DNA of 64,000 bases from Chitinophaga pinensis (GTDB lineage Bacteria > Bacteroidota > Bacteroidia > UBA4408): assembly GCA_945861665.1 (NCBI GenBank), contig CAMAVS010000002.1:79527-143526 (forward strand), in the 5' to 3' direction. Every line of letters begins with the position of its first letter. Positions within the stretch are counted from its first letter, which is position 1. This document shows, piece by piece, positions 25,297-34,199 of this stretch. The notes below the pieces were generated by a model. That model was not told where the DNA came from. It searched no databases and saw nothing but the letters and a program-made list of their open reading frames with translations. Made by a program: the position numbers and the translations under genes.

Positions 25297-26283
25297 GTGC
25301 TACCCTCTTTTTTTACTCAAGATGTTTTTTCCATACAATCCAAAAAGACCTTTGATGAAATGGCTTTGAGGGTATTTGAATACCAAAGCCAAAAATGCAA
25401 TGTGTATAAAAAATATATTGACTTGATGGGCGTAAATCCTAAAGGTGTGACTAAAATTGAGCAAATCCCGTTTTTGCCGATCGGGTTTTTTAAGTCTGCA
25501 AGTGTGCGGTGCCGAAAAAAAACAGAAGTTTTGTTTAAGAGCAGCGGAACAAGCGGGGGCGTTGAAAGCAAACATTTTGTTGCGGATCTTGCGTTATATG
25601 AAAACAGTTTTCGAACCTGTTTCAACTTGTTTTATGGCCCCGTTTCTGATTATTGTATTCTCGCACTGTTGCCTTCCTATTTGGATAAAACAGGCTCCTC
25701 TTTGATATATATGGCGAATACACTAATAAAAGACTGCAAACATAAAAGTGGCGGCTTTTACAAAAATAATTTTTCGGAACTAAGGGCTGTTCTCGATGAG
25801 CTGCAAAGTGCAAATCAAAAAACTCTCTTGTTGGGTGTAAGTTATGCGCTTCTTGATTTTGCAGAAAAATATTCATTGCCATTGAAAAACACCATTGTTA
25901 TGGAAACGGGCGGAATGAAAGGCAAACGAAAAGAGCTTACACGCGAAGAGTTGCACGCCCAACTAAAAAAAGCATTTGCCATAGAACGCATCCACTCAGA
26001 ATATGGAATGACAGAGCTGCTATCGCAAGCATATTCAAAAGGAGACGGGGTGTTTTCAACGCCTCCTTGGATGAATGTGGTGATACGTGATGTAAACGAC
26101 CCACTAAGTATTTTAGAAAATAATTACAGTGGCGGATTAAACATTATCGATTTAGCAAACATACACTCCTGCTCTTTTATTGCTACGCAAGACCTCGGAA
26201 AAAAACTGGACGACAATACTTTTGAAGTACTCGGGCGATTTGACAACAGCGATATTCGCGGCTGTAATTTATTGGTTGAGTAA
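25297..26283 (+). CDS. LuxE-like acyl-protein synthetase
   Basis: 328 residues from a GTG. It belongs to the adenylate-forming LuxE/PaaK-like family: FFKSASV, the ATP-binding FKSSGTSGGVESKH near residue 90, LVGVS-type and METGGMKGKRKELTREEL, and HSEYGMTELLSQAYSKG near residue 240, equivalent to the A5 motif. LuxE activates fatty acids for luciferase, but stand-alone homologues in non-luminous bacteria often serve surface-polymer or lipid pathways. No luxC/D partner is nearby. It ends 1 base before the convergent pdxA stop, and the substrate is unknown. Confidence 0.85.
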   Translation: MLPSFFTQDVFSIQSKKTFDEMALRVFEYQSQKCNVYKKYIDLMGVNPKGVTKIEQIPFLPIGFFKSASVRCRKKTEVLFKSSGTSGGVESKHFVADLALYENSFRTCFNLFYGPVSDYCILALLPSYLDKTGSSLIYMANTLIKDCKHKSGGFYKNNFSELRAVLDELQSANQKTLLLGVSYALLDFAEKYSLPLKNTIVMETGGMKGKRKELTREELHAQLKKAFAIERIHSEYGMTELLSQAYSKGDGVFSTPPWMNVVIRDVNDPLSILENNYSGGLNIIDLANIHSCSFIATQDLGKKLDDNTFEVLGRFDNSDIRGCNLLVE

Positions 26284-26284
26284 T

Positions 26285-27346
26285 TTACCGCTCTCGTCTT
26301 TGGTTAGAAATTTTCAAGGGGTTTGATGTTAATGACTCTAATTGTTTTCGCTGTTTTACAATATCAACAGCAAGATAAATTGCTTGTCTGATGGACGATT
26401 CTGAAGCTTGGTTTTTTCCGGCAATATCATATCCGGTACCGTGATCAGGTGAAGTACGAACAACTGGCAAACCTGCTGTAAAATTAACCCCTTCGCCAAA
26501 AGACAATGTTTTAAAAGGAATTAAGCCTTGGTCGTGATACATAGCAAGTGTTGCATCAAAATTTTTGTATGTGCCCGAACCAAAATAACCATCAGCAGCA
26601 TAGGGCCCCATTACAAATACTCCTCGCTCCTTTAGTTGATTAACTGCAGGAATAATTATTTTTTGTTCTTCATCGCCCAACAAGCCATTATCGCCCGCGT
26701 GTGGATTAATCCCCAACACTGCTATTTTGGGTTTACGTATTCCAAAGTCTTTTATTAAAGACCGGTTTAACACTAGCGCCTTAGACACAATTTCATCAAT
26801 GGTAATTGCTCCCGAAGCCTTTCCTAATGGAAGGTGCCCGGTAACAGTTCCTATCTTTAAATTTTCACTTACCATTAACATCAAATAATTACTTACAGCA
26901 AATCGCTCCGCAAAAAACTCAGTATGGCCGGCAAATTTAAAATCGGTTGATTGTATGTTTTGTTTATTGATTGGCGCAGTAACAATGGCGTCTATTTTGC
27001 CCGATTTTAAATCGTTGCTTGCGGCATCTAACGCTTTGAATGCCATTTGTCCGGCAAGGGCTGTAGATGTCCCTATTTCAACCTTAACTTCTTCGTCCCA
27101 ACAATTAATAATATTGATGTTTTTAGCATTCGCTTGGTCGGCATATTTGATTGTAGAGAGATTAAAATCAGTTATCCCCAGCTCCTTTTTATGATGAGAA
27201 AAAACTTTTGAAGATCCATAAATAATTGGCGTACAAACTTTCAACATCAAAGGATCCATAAATGCTTTCATTATCACTTCTGTGCCAACGCCATTAAAGT
27301 CGCCTTGTGTAATACCTACTATTATTGGTCGTTCCTGTTCGCTCAT
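26285..27346 (-). CDS. pdxA: 4-hydroxythreonine-4-phosphate dehydrogenase
   Basis: 353 residues; NAD-dependent oxidation of 4-phosphohydroxy-L-threonine in DXP-dependent pyridoxal phosphate synthesis. Metal-binding His sites are visible at AGHTEFFAER, MYHDQGLIPFK and TSPDHGTGYDIAGK, plus GITQGDFNGVGTEV at the start and LGINPHAGDNGLLG. It is third in a probable operon pepA - unknown secreted protein - pdxA, with 4 bases between it and the previous gene. Members of the wider PdxA2 family act on other substrates, so the pathway is inferred from the family. Confidence 0.95.
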   Translation of the reverse strand: MSEQERPIIVGITQGDFNGVGTEVIMKAFMDPLMLKVCTPIIYGSSKVFSHHKKELGITDFNLSTIKYADQANAKNINIINCWDEEVKVEIGTSTALAGQMAFKALDAASNDLKSGKIDAIVTAPINKQNIQSTDFKFAGHTEFFAERFAVSNYLMLMVSENLKIGTVTGHLPLGKASGAITIDEIVSKALVLNRSLIKDFGIRKPKIAVLGINPHAGDNGLLGDEEQKIIIPAVNQLKERGVFVMGPYAADGYFGSGTYKNFDATLAMYHDQGLIPFKTLSFGEGVNFTAGLPVVRTSPDHGTGYDIAGKNQASESSIRQAIYLAVDIVKQRKQLESLTSNPLKISNQRRER

Positions 27347-27350
27347 AATT

Positions 27351-28493
27351 TTATTTTTCTATAATGCCTATTACTCCTAATACCGAAGGGTTATCTACAC
27401 TTTTCCACTTTCTGTAATCCTTGTTCCAAACAATAATTCCTTGTGCGTATTTTTCGTTTTTAAATACTATTTCAAAAGGGACAACAATAATATTGTTGGC
27501 TGTTTTTGTTCGATTGTAATCACAGTAGTAATTACCAATTTCTTGTCCTTGATACTTGATACTTCTTCCTGATGTTCTGTACTCGTTGAGGCTTATAGTA
27601 AAGCCGTTTCCGATGTTTTCGCTTTCCTGCCAAGTCATTTTCTTTTCTTTCAAACTTATAACATATTTTGCTGTTGCTGTACTTGCAAATACCAATTCGT
27701 TCGCAGCATTTTTATATATCAAAGGATTAACAGCAGAATCAAGCGGCAAATCTATTTTTGCAGAAGCAATTTTTTCTTTCCCTTTCTTCACATTTACCTT
27801 GTAAAGGGTAACTATATTTTCCCCATTTTCATTTGAATAATTAGGATAAATAAAATTGTCATTGTCTAGCCAATAAGTGGGTATCTTAAGCTTGTCTTTT
27901 TTAACAAAACCGGCATTGTCTATCAGCAGTTTTTTTTCAGCACCTATGGGGTAATAGTATATTTTAAAAGGGGGTGAGGAATAGTCTACTTCTACGTCTT
28001 GACCTAAAAACGGTTTATAAGAAAGGTTTTCTATTTTTTGGTAAGTATTGGTTAACGTATTATAATAGGAGTAATATTTCCCTTTAAAAATATCGTTGGT
28101 ATAAAAAACAATGCTGTCGTTTGCGCACTTTACAAGTTGTGCTTTTTCTTCCATAACCACCTTGCCTGTTTGAATATCAACAATGGGTCCATTTCCTGCA
28201 ACAATATAACGGTTTTTATACAGCGTGTTTGTTGCCAAATCAAAGCGGACGTAATCTTCCTTGCTCCCTCTTTTTTTGGTTGATACACTAATTAATTTTT
28301 CCTTTCTAACCATTTCGCCTTTTTCAAAACAGTAACGAACTATCGCCTGGTTAAGGTTAACGTTACTGCTTTCTTCGTACTCAGCAACCAATACCGAAAA
28401 TTTCCCTTCGGTGGTTTGAGCATTGATTCCTTGAGAAAATAAAAACAGCCCACACAATAATTGTTTAAAAAAACCTGTTGCTGTTTTTCTCAT
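27351..28493 (-). CDS. Secreted protein of unknown function
   Basis: 380 residues from the ATG at 28493 (the open frame runs to 28616, but the leader begins at MRKTATGFFKQLLCGLFLF). A signal peptide is cleaved near NAQ. The body is a run of beta-strand segments with repeated Lys/Asn-rich turns (KGKYYSYYNTLTNTYQK, SPPFKIYYYPIGAEKKLL) resembling an all-beta, possibly propeller-like protein, with no sorting domain and no catalytic motif. I do not recognise the family. It sits between pepA (10 bases upstream) and pdxA (4 bases downstream). Confidence 0.65.
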   Translation of the reverse strand: MRKTATGFFKQLLCGLFLFSQGINAQTTEGKFSVLVAEYEESSNVNLNQAIVRYCFEKGEMVRKEKLISVSTKKRGSKEDYVRFDLATNTLYKNRYIVAGNGPIVDIQTGKVVMEEKAQLVKCANDSIVFYTNDIFKGKYYSYYNTLTNTYQKIENLSYKPFLGQDVEVDYSSPPFKIYYYPIGAEKKLLIDNAGFVKKDKLKIPTYWLDNDNFIYPNYSNENGENIVTLYKVNVKKGKEKIASAKIDLPLDSAVNPLIYKNAANELVFASTATAKYVISLKEKKMTWQESENIGNGFTISLNEYRTSGRSIKYQGQEIGNYYCDYNRTKTANNIIVVPFEIVFKNEKYAQGIIVWNKDYRKWKSVDNPSVLGVIGIIEK

Positions 28494-28503
28494 AGCAACA
28501 TTT

Positions 28504-29943
28504 TTAGTTGGAAATTTTTTTGAAAAAATCAAACAGTAAACGCACACCGTATCCCGTTCCGCCTTTTCCTCTGTAACTGTCTTTTGTGGAAAGAAACGCT
28601 GGCCCTGCAATATCAAAGTGCATCCAAGGATAATCTACAAAGTGCTGTAAAAATTTTCCGGCTGTAATTGCGCCGGCATAAGGCCCGCCAATATTCTTTA
28701 TTTCTGCAATGTCCGATTTTATCAATTCATCATACTCTTCCCAAAAAGGCATTTCTGCTAAGCGTTCGTATACGTTATTGCCGCTTTCTTTCAATTTATT
28801 TTTTGTTTTTTCGTCTGCCGTTCCCATTGCAACAATCCCATAAGGGCCTACTGCAGCAACTGCAGCTCCGGTAAGCGTTGCTAAATCAATCACCAATTCG
28901 GGCTTGTATTTTTGTGCATATACAAGTGCGTCTGCTAATATCAATCTCCCCTCTGCATCTGTGTTTAACACCTCAACCGTTTTGCCATTAGAAATAGTAA
29001 TTACATCTCCAGCAACGTAAGCTTTTCCGTCAATGCGATTATCTGTTGCGGGAATTAATCCTATTACATGTACATTCAATTTTGCTTTTGCAATGGTGAA
29101 CAGTGCGCCTGTTACAGCTGCCCCTCCTGCCATATCACACTTCATTGTTTCCATTCCCACTCCAACTTTAATATTGTAACCGCCCGTATCGTAAACAACA
29201 CCTTTTCCAACCAAAACATAGGGCTTTTTGTTTTTTGCATTTTTAGGTTTCCACTCCAACACATTAAATGTAGGGGGTTCGTTACTTCCTTTATTGACAG
29301 CCAAAAGGCCACCCATCTTTAAAGATTCTATTTTTGATTTAGTAAATATATCTAAGGTAAAGCCTGCCTCTTTTCCTAACCTTGTCATCTCTTTAGAAAA
29401 TTTGGTTGCTGTTAATACTGCAGGAGTTTCATTCACCAAATCGCGTGCAGCAATTGTGCCGGCAATCATAATTTGCAATTCATTTATTGCGCCATTATTA
29501 ACCTTGTTGCTGTGTATATTTATTTTATTTAATGAATTTGGGTTGCGTGTTTTTTGCATCTTATACTGCAAAAACTGGTAATTTGCTAAGGCCATTCCTT
29601 CTGCAAAAGCCAAGGCTTCTTCACCGTTATTATTTGTGTCAACAATGGTAACACTTGTTTCTTTTAATTCATTGAGCATTGCACACAAAACTGCGCCCGA
29701 CTTCCTGCAAGACTCCAATAACAAATGTGTTTCCTTTTTTTCTTCTACTACTTGCAAAAACACTCTATGGGTAAAACGGTTTATGCCAATTAGTTTTTTT
29801 TCCTTTTTCTCAATCTCTTGCTTTATGTATGTTTTTTCTGCTGTAGAAAAGGGCAAAACTGAAGTTGCGTTTTTATTGTTACATAAATAAATGGAATTTT
29901 TCTTATTGGAAACCGCAACGACTTTGTGAATAGATATGTTCAT
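28504..29943 (-). CDS. pepA: Leucyl aminopeptidase family (M17)
   Basis: 479 residues from the ATG at 29943 (the open frame extends upstream to 30024 without a sensible sequence). Zinc-dependent exopeptidase that removes N-terminal residues in the cytoplasm. The M17 core is complete: VGKGVVYDTGGYNIKVG with metal-binding Lys/Asp, KCDMAGGAAV, the signature NTDAEGRLILADAL and the basic PATDNRIDGKAYV. The N-terminal third is divergent. Its start is 50 bases from the divergent mqnC gene. It leads the pepA - unknown - pdxA run. Confidence 0.93.
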   Translation of the reverse strand: MNISIHKVVAVSNKKNSIYLCNNKNATSVLPFSTAEKTYIKQEIEKKEKKLIGINRFTHRVFLQVVEEKKETHLLLESCRKSGAVLCAMLNELKETSVTIVDTNNNGEEALAFAEGMALANYQFLQYKMQKTRNPNSLNKINIHSNKVNNGAINELQIMIAGTIAARDLVNETPAVLTATKFSKEMTRLGKEAGFTLDIFTKSKIESLKMGGLLAVNKGSNEPPTFNVLEWKPKNAKNKKPYVLVGKGVVYDTGGYNIKVGVGMETMKCDMAGGAAVTGALFTIAKAKLNVHVIGLIPATDNRIDGKAYVAGDVITISNGKTVEVLNTDAEGRLILADALVYAQKYKPELVIDLATLTGAAVAAVGPYGIVAMGTADEKTKNKLKESGNNVYERLAEMPFWEEYDELIKSDIAEIKNIGGPYAGAITAGKFLQHFVDYPWMHFDIAGPAFLSTKDSYRGKGGTGYGVRLLFDFFKKISN

Positions 29944-29993
29944 ATTATTTGTACTTTTGAGAACGGTAAATGTAGAAAAAGATTTTAAGATTA

Positions 29994-31118
29994 ATGAAGG
30001 TAGACAAACTTTTACAAAGAGCATTGGCTTTTGAGTTTCTTCTTGCAGAAGAGGGCTTGTTTTTATTTAAAAATGCAAGCATTAGCGAATTGATGTGGGT
30101 TGCGAACGAATTGCGAAAAAAACAGAAGCCTGACGGCAAGGTAACTTGGCAAATTGACAGAAACGTAAACACCACCAATGTGTGTATTGCCAACTGCAAG
30201 TTTTGCAACTTTTATCGTATACCGGGGCATAAAGATGCTTACATCACAGACATAGAAACGTATAAAAGAAAAATTGAAGAAACCCTTCGTTTTGGTGGCG
30301 ACCAATTACTATTGCAAGGAGGGCACCACCCCGAATTAGGATTGAAGTTTTACGTTGATACTTTCAAACAATTAAAAAGTCTTTACCCTCAAATAAAGTT
30401 ACATTCCCTTGGTCCGCCCGAAATTGCACATATAACTAAATTAGAAAAATCAACACATACAGAAGTTTTAAAAGCACTAAAAGATGCAGGGTTGGACTCT
30501 TTGCCTGGAGCAGGTGCAGAAATTTTAAATGATCGCGTACGTAGATTAATTTCAAAAGGTAAATGTGGTGGTAAGGAATGGTTGGATGTAATGCGTGCTT
30601 CCCATCAATTGAACATTACCACCTCTGCAACAATGATGTTTGGACACATAGAAACATTGGAAGAACGATTTGAACATTTGGTTTTTTTGCGCGAAGTGCA
30701 AAGTGAAAAGCCTGCCGATGCGAAGGGGTTTTTGGCATTTATTCCTTGGCCATTTCAAGACGATGGTACTTTGTTAAAGCGCCACAAAGGAATTAGCAAT
30801 ACTGTTAGTGGTGAAGAATACATTCGCATGATAGCCATTAGTCGCATTATGTTACCCAACATCATTAACATTCAGGCCAGTTGGCTAACAATAGGAAAAC
30901 AGGTTGCGCAAGCTTGTTTACACGGGGGAGCAAACGACTTTGGAAGCATTATGATAGAGGAAAATGTTGTTTCGGCTGCTGGTGCTCCACACCGTTTTAC
31001 TTCTAAAACCATACAAGAGGCGATACGTGAAGCAGGCTTTGAGCCCCAATTACGCGGACAACAATATAATTATCGTGATATTCCTGTTGATATGGAAGAG
31101 CAAATAATTGACTATTGA
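29994..31118 (+). CDS. mqnC: Cyclic dehypoxanthinyl futalosine synthase
   Basis: 374 residues, radical-SAM enzyme of the futalosine route to menaquinone. The [4Fe-4S] motif CIANCKFC is at about residue 62-70. The MqnC body follows: LLLQGGHHPELGL, SLGPPEIAHI, DSLPGAGAEIL, FLAFIPWPFQDDGT, NIQASWLTIGKQVAQ and the C-terminal GANDFGSIMIEENVVSAAG. These last motifs distinguish MqnC from the related MqnE. With the UbiA-type enzyme at 34200 it supports menaquinone synthesis by this pathway; the other mqn genes lie outside the window. Its start is 50 bases from pepA on the opposite strand. Confidence 0.95.
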   Translation: MKVDKLLQRALAFEFLLAEEGLFLFKNASISELMWVANELRKKQKPDGKVTWQIDRNVNTTNVCIANCKFCNFYRIPGHKDAYITDIETYKRKIEETLRFGGDQLLLQGGHHPELGLKFYVDTFKQLKSLYPQIKLHSLGPPEIAHITKLEKSTHTEVLKALKDAGLDSLPGAGAEILNDRVRRLISKGKCGGKEWLDVMRASHQLNITTSATMMFGHIETLEERFEHLVFLREVQSEKPADAKGFLAFIPWPFQDDGTLLKRHKGISNTVSGEEYIRMIAISRIMLPNIINIQASWLTIGKQVAQACLHGGANDFGSIMIEENVVSAAGAPHRFTSKTIQEAIREAGFEPQLRGQQYNYRDIPVDMEEQIIDY

Positions 31119-31225
31119 TTTTTTGTTTAGTGGTGTCGCCATTGCAATAAAAAAGAATATAAATAATCGCTTCTTGATTTTCTTTTGTATTTTTATGTCA
31201 TCTAGTTTTTGTTGATTGACACATT

Positions 31226-31750
31226 GTGAAAATTAAACACCCACTCTTTTTCTTAACCCTGTGTTTGTTAAGCACGGTTGTAATCGCGCAAAAGCCAGTC
31301 GCAAAACCTGCTCAAAAAAACACGACAACTAAACCAAAAGCTAAAGTTGCTGATAATGGTGGGCTTGTTGCAAGTTTAGCAGAACTGTATTTGGGAACGG
31401 GGGAAAATAAATATGCGGGAAACGCAAAAGTGCTAAGGGGGGCAATGAGGCCCGGGGATAAATTTGAAATCATTACAAGGGATGACAAAAGAGTAAACTG
31501 CACGATTAAAACGATTCAGCTACAATCCAATCGTTTAAAAATTGAAAGGGCTGGAAAAGACGCTGAATTGTTAATTGTTTTTACTGTTGACAAATCGGAT
31601 GTTGAATGCGATTTTGGGTGCATGTGTACTTTGAGCACTCTAAAAAACTACGCAGAATTTGAGCAAGTTAAAAAGGCCTATAAGGCTTCGCCCAATTCAG
31701 GAAAGGGGGCCATTGGTAACTCACAATTGTTTTCGTTGGATAAGGAATAG
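31226..31750 (+). CDS. Secreted small protein with an EF-Tu domain 2-like barrel
   Basis: 174 residues from a GTG. A signal peptide (KHPLFFLTLCLLSTVVIAQ) precedes a Lys/Pro/Thr linker (KPVAKPAQKNTTTKPKAK). Residues about 75-120 (KVLRGAMRPGDKFEII, then KRVNCTIKTIQ, LKIERAGKDAELLIVF) have the strand pattern of the translation-factor beta-barrel (EF-Tu domain 2). The four Cys at residues near 93 and 131-137 (one VNC and CDFGCMC) may form disulfides. No GTPase domain is present. The barrel reading rests on motif spacing only. The gene stands alone; the 135 bases behind it contain nothing but two copies of TTGGCGGCACT. Confidence 0.55.
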   Translation: MKIKHPLFFLTLCLLSTVVIAQKPVAKPAQKNTTTKPKAKVADNGGLVASLAELYLGTGENKYAGNAKVLRGAMRPGDKFEIITRDDKRVNCTIKTIQLQSNRLKIERAGKDAELLIVFTVDKSDVECDFGCMCTLSTLKNYAEFEQVKKAYKASPNSGKGAIGNSQLFSLDKE

Positions 31751-31886
31751 CAGCCATTCATTTCACAAATAAATTGGCGGCACTTATTGTTTAATTATAG
31801 TCGTTGAATACACCTTATTTGGTTGGCGGCACTGCTACTCCTTTATACTAAAGAGCTTTGTTGGTGTTAAAAAAGCAAAGGCCGAC

Positions 31887-34106
31887 CTATTTTTGTACAA
31901 TTAATTTCATTTTAATAGTTGCGCCATTAACCGTAATTGCTTGTAGTATATAAATTCCTGAAGGCTGTGTTGATAAATCAACGATTTGTAATTGCCCTTT
32001 TGTTGTTTTGAAAATTGGCTCTATTATTTTTTGGCCAACAATATTCTTAATCGTTATTAACTCAAGCTGGTATTCGCTTTTTACATTAAAAACTCCACTG
32101 TAAGAAGGCATTGGAAAAACTGTTATTTTGCTTTCGTCATTAAAATCAATTGTTCCATTCGGGAAAACCTGAGTACAAATTGTGTCCGAACAGCCAAGGG
32201 AGTCATAGCTTATTAAACAAGCTATATACGCAGGATTTGGAGCATTATAAATATGAGACGGGTTTTGTAAAAAACTATGTGGAGAAGCGTCTCCAAAGTC
32301 CCAATCGTAAGAATAAGCAGGAATACCTCCGGTAATATTAGAAGTAAAATTTACCGTGAGTCCGTTTATGGAGCTTGAGTAATTGGCTTGTATGGCAGGG
32401 GCAACAACAACAACCTGATATGCGGTATCCAAACATCCAACATTGGATGTTACAATTAAACGTACATTGTATTGATTAGAAAAAGCATAAATGTTTTGCG
32501 CGTTTTGAGTAAATGCTGTGTTTCCATCGCCAAAATCCCATTGCCAAGCAACAATGCTACCGGCTGCAATCGTTGATTGATCTATAAAAACCATTGGGGC
32601 TCCATAACAGGTGTCTGCGGTAGCTATTTGTGCTACCGGCAGCACTCCGCCAACAGGAACCTGCTGAGAAACAGTATCCGAACAACCAAAAGCATTGACA
32701 ACAATTAATGAAACAGTGTACGTTCCGGGAACCAAATAAGTGTGCGATGGATTTTGTTGTGCTGAAGTATTTCCGTCACCAAAATCCCACGCTCTGCTTA
32801 TTATATTAATATTGCCCCCTGCCTGGGAGGTGTCTTGGAAATTAATAATTGTGCTTGCGCAACCATTGCTTGAATAGGAAAATGCCGCGATGGGATTTGG
32901 ATTTACGGTGACTGAAATTGTTACACAGGCAGTGCAATTCTTGTTTGTTCCAACACAAAGCGTTGCTGCGTAAACGCCTATTGACGGATAGACGTGTGTT
33001 GGATTTTGCACATTGCTGTGTGGTGAGTTGTCACCAAAATCCCAGTCCCAAATTGCGATTGCGTTTCCCCCTCCGTTAACAGAAGACGTATCTGTAAACA
33101 CAGTGCTTGCCCACAAACATTCGGTGGTGGCAGAAAATGCCGCGACAGGCAAAGGGTTTACTACCACTATGTAGGTAATAGAGTCTTTGTTGGCAAGGTC
33201 ATCTTTAACAACTACCGTCACATTATATGTTCCAGCTGAAGGGTAGGTATAACAAGGGTTTTGTTGTGCCGATGTTCCCCCATCGCCAAAACGCCAAGCC
33301 CAGCTGTTTATATTTCCCAACAAACTAAATGAAGAGTCTGTAAAACATGATTGCTGTCCTAAGCAAACTGAATCTCTTACAATTCCAAATCGAGCTGTAA
33401 TAGGCAAAGGATTTGCTATTACGGTAATGTCGTCAATGGCAAACTCATCGCGTAAGCCAGCGCCGGCAACATCATTTCCTGTCCACTTTAAATAATAGAA
33501 TCCGTTGTTTGGAATATTTAATCCTGACAAAATAGTTTTTTTGTTGTTTAGTTGCCAAAAGAGGATGTCGGCTAAAATATCAGATGTGTCGTTTAGGGAT
33601 GCCACCGGGCTATAAATAAGATTGTCATTTGAGTGAGAAAAAGCCAACAAGTTCGACCGGCCTTGGTCGTTGTTTATCCACAATTCATATGAAACATACA
33701 GGCTTGTAACGGTTGACCCCGTAGTGTTTTGTATTTTAAAAACAAAATCTCCTGGAGTAAAATCGGCTGCAATTGGCTGAACCCCCATTGCTGTGTCGCC
33801 ATTTATATTGAAAGCATATAGCCCACCGGCACCAGCGCCTCCGTTGTTAATGCCGCGCGTAAAATCGGTATTGGGCGTATTCATTGTGCCACCAAAAAGC
33901 AAATCCCCGTCGCTCATTCCTGTTACCGACCACGTATTCGAACTTAGTTCGCCTGGTGCGGGAGTGGGCTGAAGTCCGTTACCCGTAAAACCATTGAAGG
34001 CTGTAATGTATTGCGTGTTAACGGCCGTTATTACTTGTTGCGCAATTGATGTAGAAAACATTAATATACACAACAACAAGGGTGGGAGTTTAAACACTTG
34101 CTTCAT
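31887..34106 (-). CDS. Secreted multi-PKD protein, type A sorting domain
   Basis: 739 residues. A signal peptide (to ...STSIAQ) is followed by an N-terminal lectin/MAM-like module (VTGMSDGDLLFGG, LRDEFAIDDITVIA, residues about 25-230). Five PKD domains follow, each with a W-W/R-F/D-FGD core: WAWRFGDGGTS, WDWDFGDNSPH, RAWDFGDGNTS, WQWDFGDGNTA and YDWDFGDASPH. A type A sorting domain ends it (VFPMPSYSGVFNV, GIYILQAI, KMKLIVQK). The size and PKD repeats suggest a surface protein, perhaps adhesive or binding polysaccharide. A TACCTTTG box at 34125-34132 lies 19 bases before the ATG. Confidence 0.85.
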   Translation of the reverse strand: MKQVFKLPPLLLCILMFSTSIAQQVITAVNTQYITAFNGFTGNGLQPTPAPGELSSNTWSVTGMSDGDLLFGGTMNTPNTDFTRGINNGGAGAGGLYAFNINGDTAMGVQPIAADFTPGDFVFKIQNTTGSTVTSLYVSYELWINNDQGRSNLLAFSHSNDNLIYSPVASLNDTSDILADILFWQLNNKKTILSGLNIPNNGFYYLKWTGNDVAGAGLRDEFAIDDITVIANPLPITARFGIVRDSVCLGQQSCFTDSSFSLLGNINSWAWRFGDGGTSAQQNPCYTYPSAGTYNVTVVVKDDLANKDSITYIVVVNPLPVAAFSATTECLWASTVFTDTSSVNGGGNAIAIWDWDFGDNSPHSNVQNPTHVYPSIGVYAATLCVGTNKNCTACVTISVTVNPNPIAAFSYSSNGCASTIINFQDTSQAGGNINIISRAWDFGDGNTSAQQNPSHTYLVPGTYTVSLIVVNAFGCSDTVSQQVPVGGVLPVAQIATADTCYGAPMVFIDQSTIAAGSIVAWQWDFGDGNTAFTQNAQNIYAFSNQYNVRLIVTSNVGCLDTAYQVVVVAPAIQANYSSSINGLTVNFTSNITGGIPAYSYDWDFGDASPHSFLQNPSHIYNAPNPAYIACLISYDSLGCSDTICTQVFPNGTIDFNDESKITVFPMPSYSGVFNVKSEYQLELITIKNIVGQKIIEPIFKTTKGQLQIVDLSTQPSGIYILQAITVNGATIKMKLIVQK

Positions 34107-34124
34107 TTTAATTTATTTAAAACG

Positions 34125-34132
34125 CAAAGGTA
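34125..34132 (-). promoter_or_regulatory. -7 box of the PKD-protein gene
   Basis: Minus-strand TACCTTTG (TAnnTTTG) 18 bases before the start codon at 34106. No clear -33 element is visible. Confidence 0.4.
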
Positions 34133-34184
34133 ATTAGAAAAAAGTAATCTTCTATTAATATGTCAATAAGATATTGTTATTGTT

Positions 34185-34192
34185 TACATTTG
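34185..34192 (+). promoter_or_regulatory. -7 box of the prenyltransferase gene
   Basis: TACATTTG (TAnnTTTG) ending eight bases before the ATG at 34200, so the 5' leader would be very short. Confidence 0.4.
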
Positions 34193-34199
34193 TTTCAAT

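Noticed and set aside
31774..31833. Two copies of TTGGCGGCACT as a regulatory or att repeat
   Set aside because: Only eleven bases, 49 apart, with no linked element; chance or minor duplication cannot be excluded.
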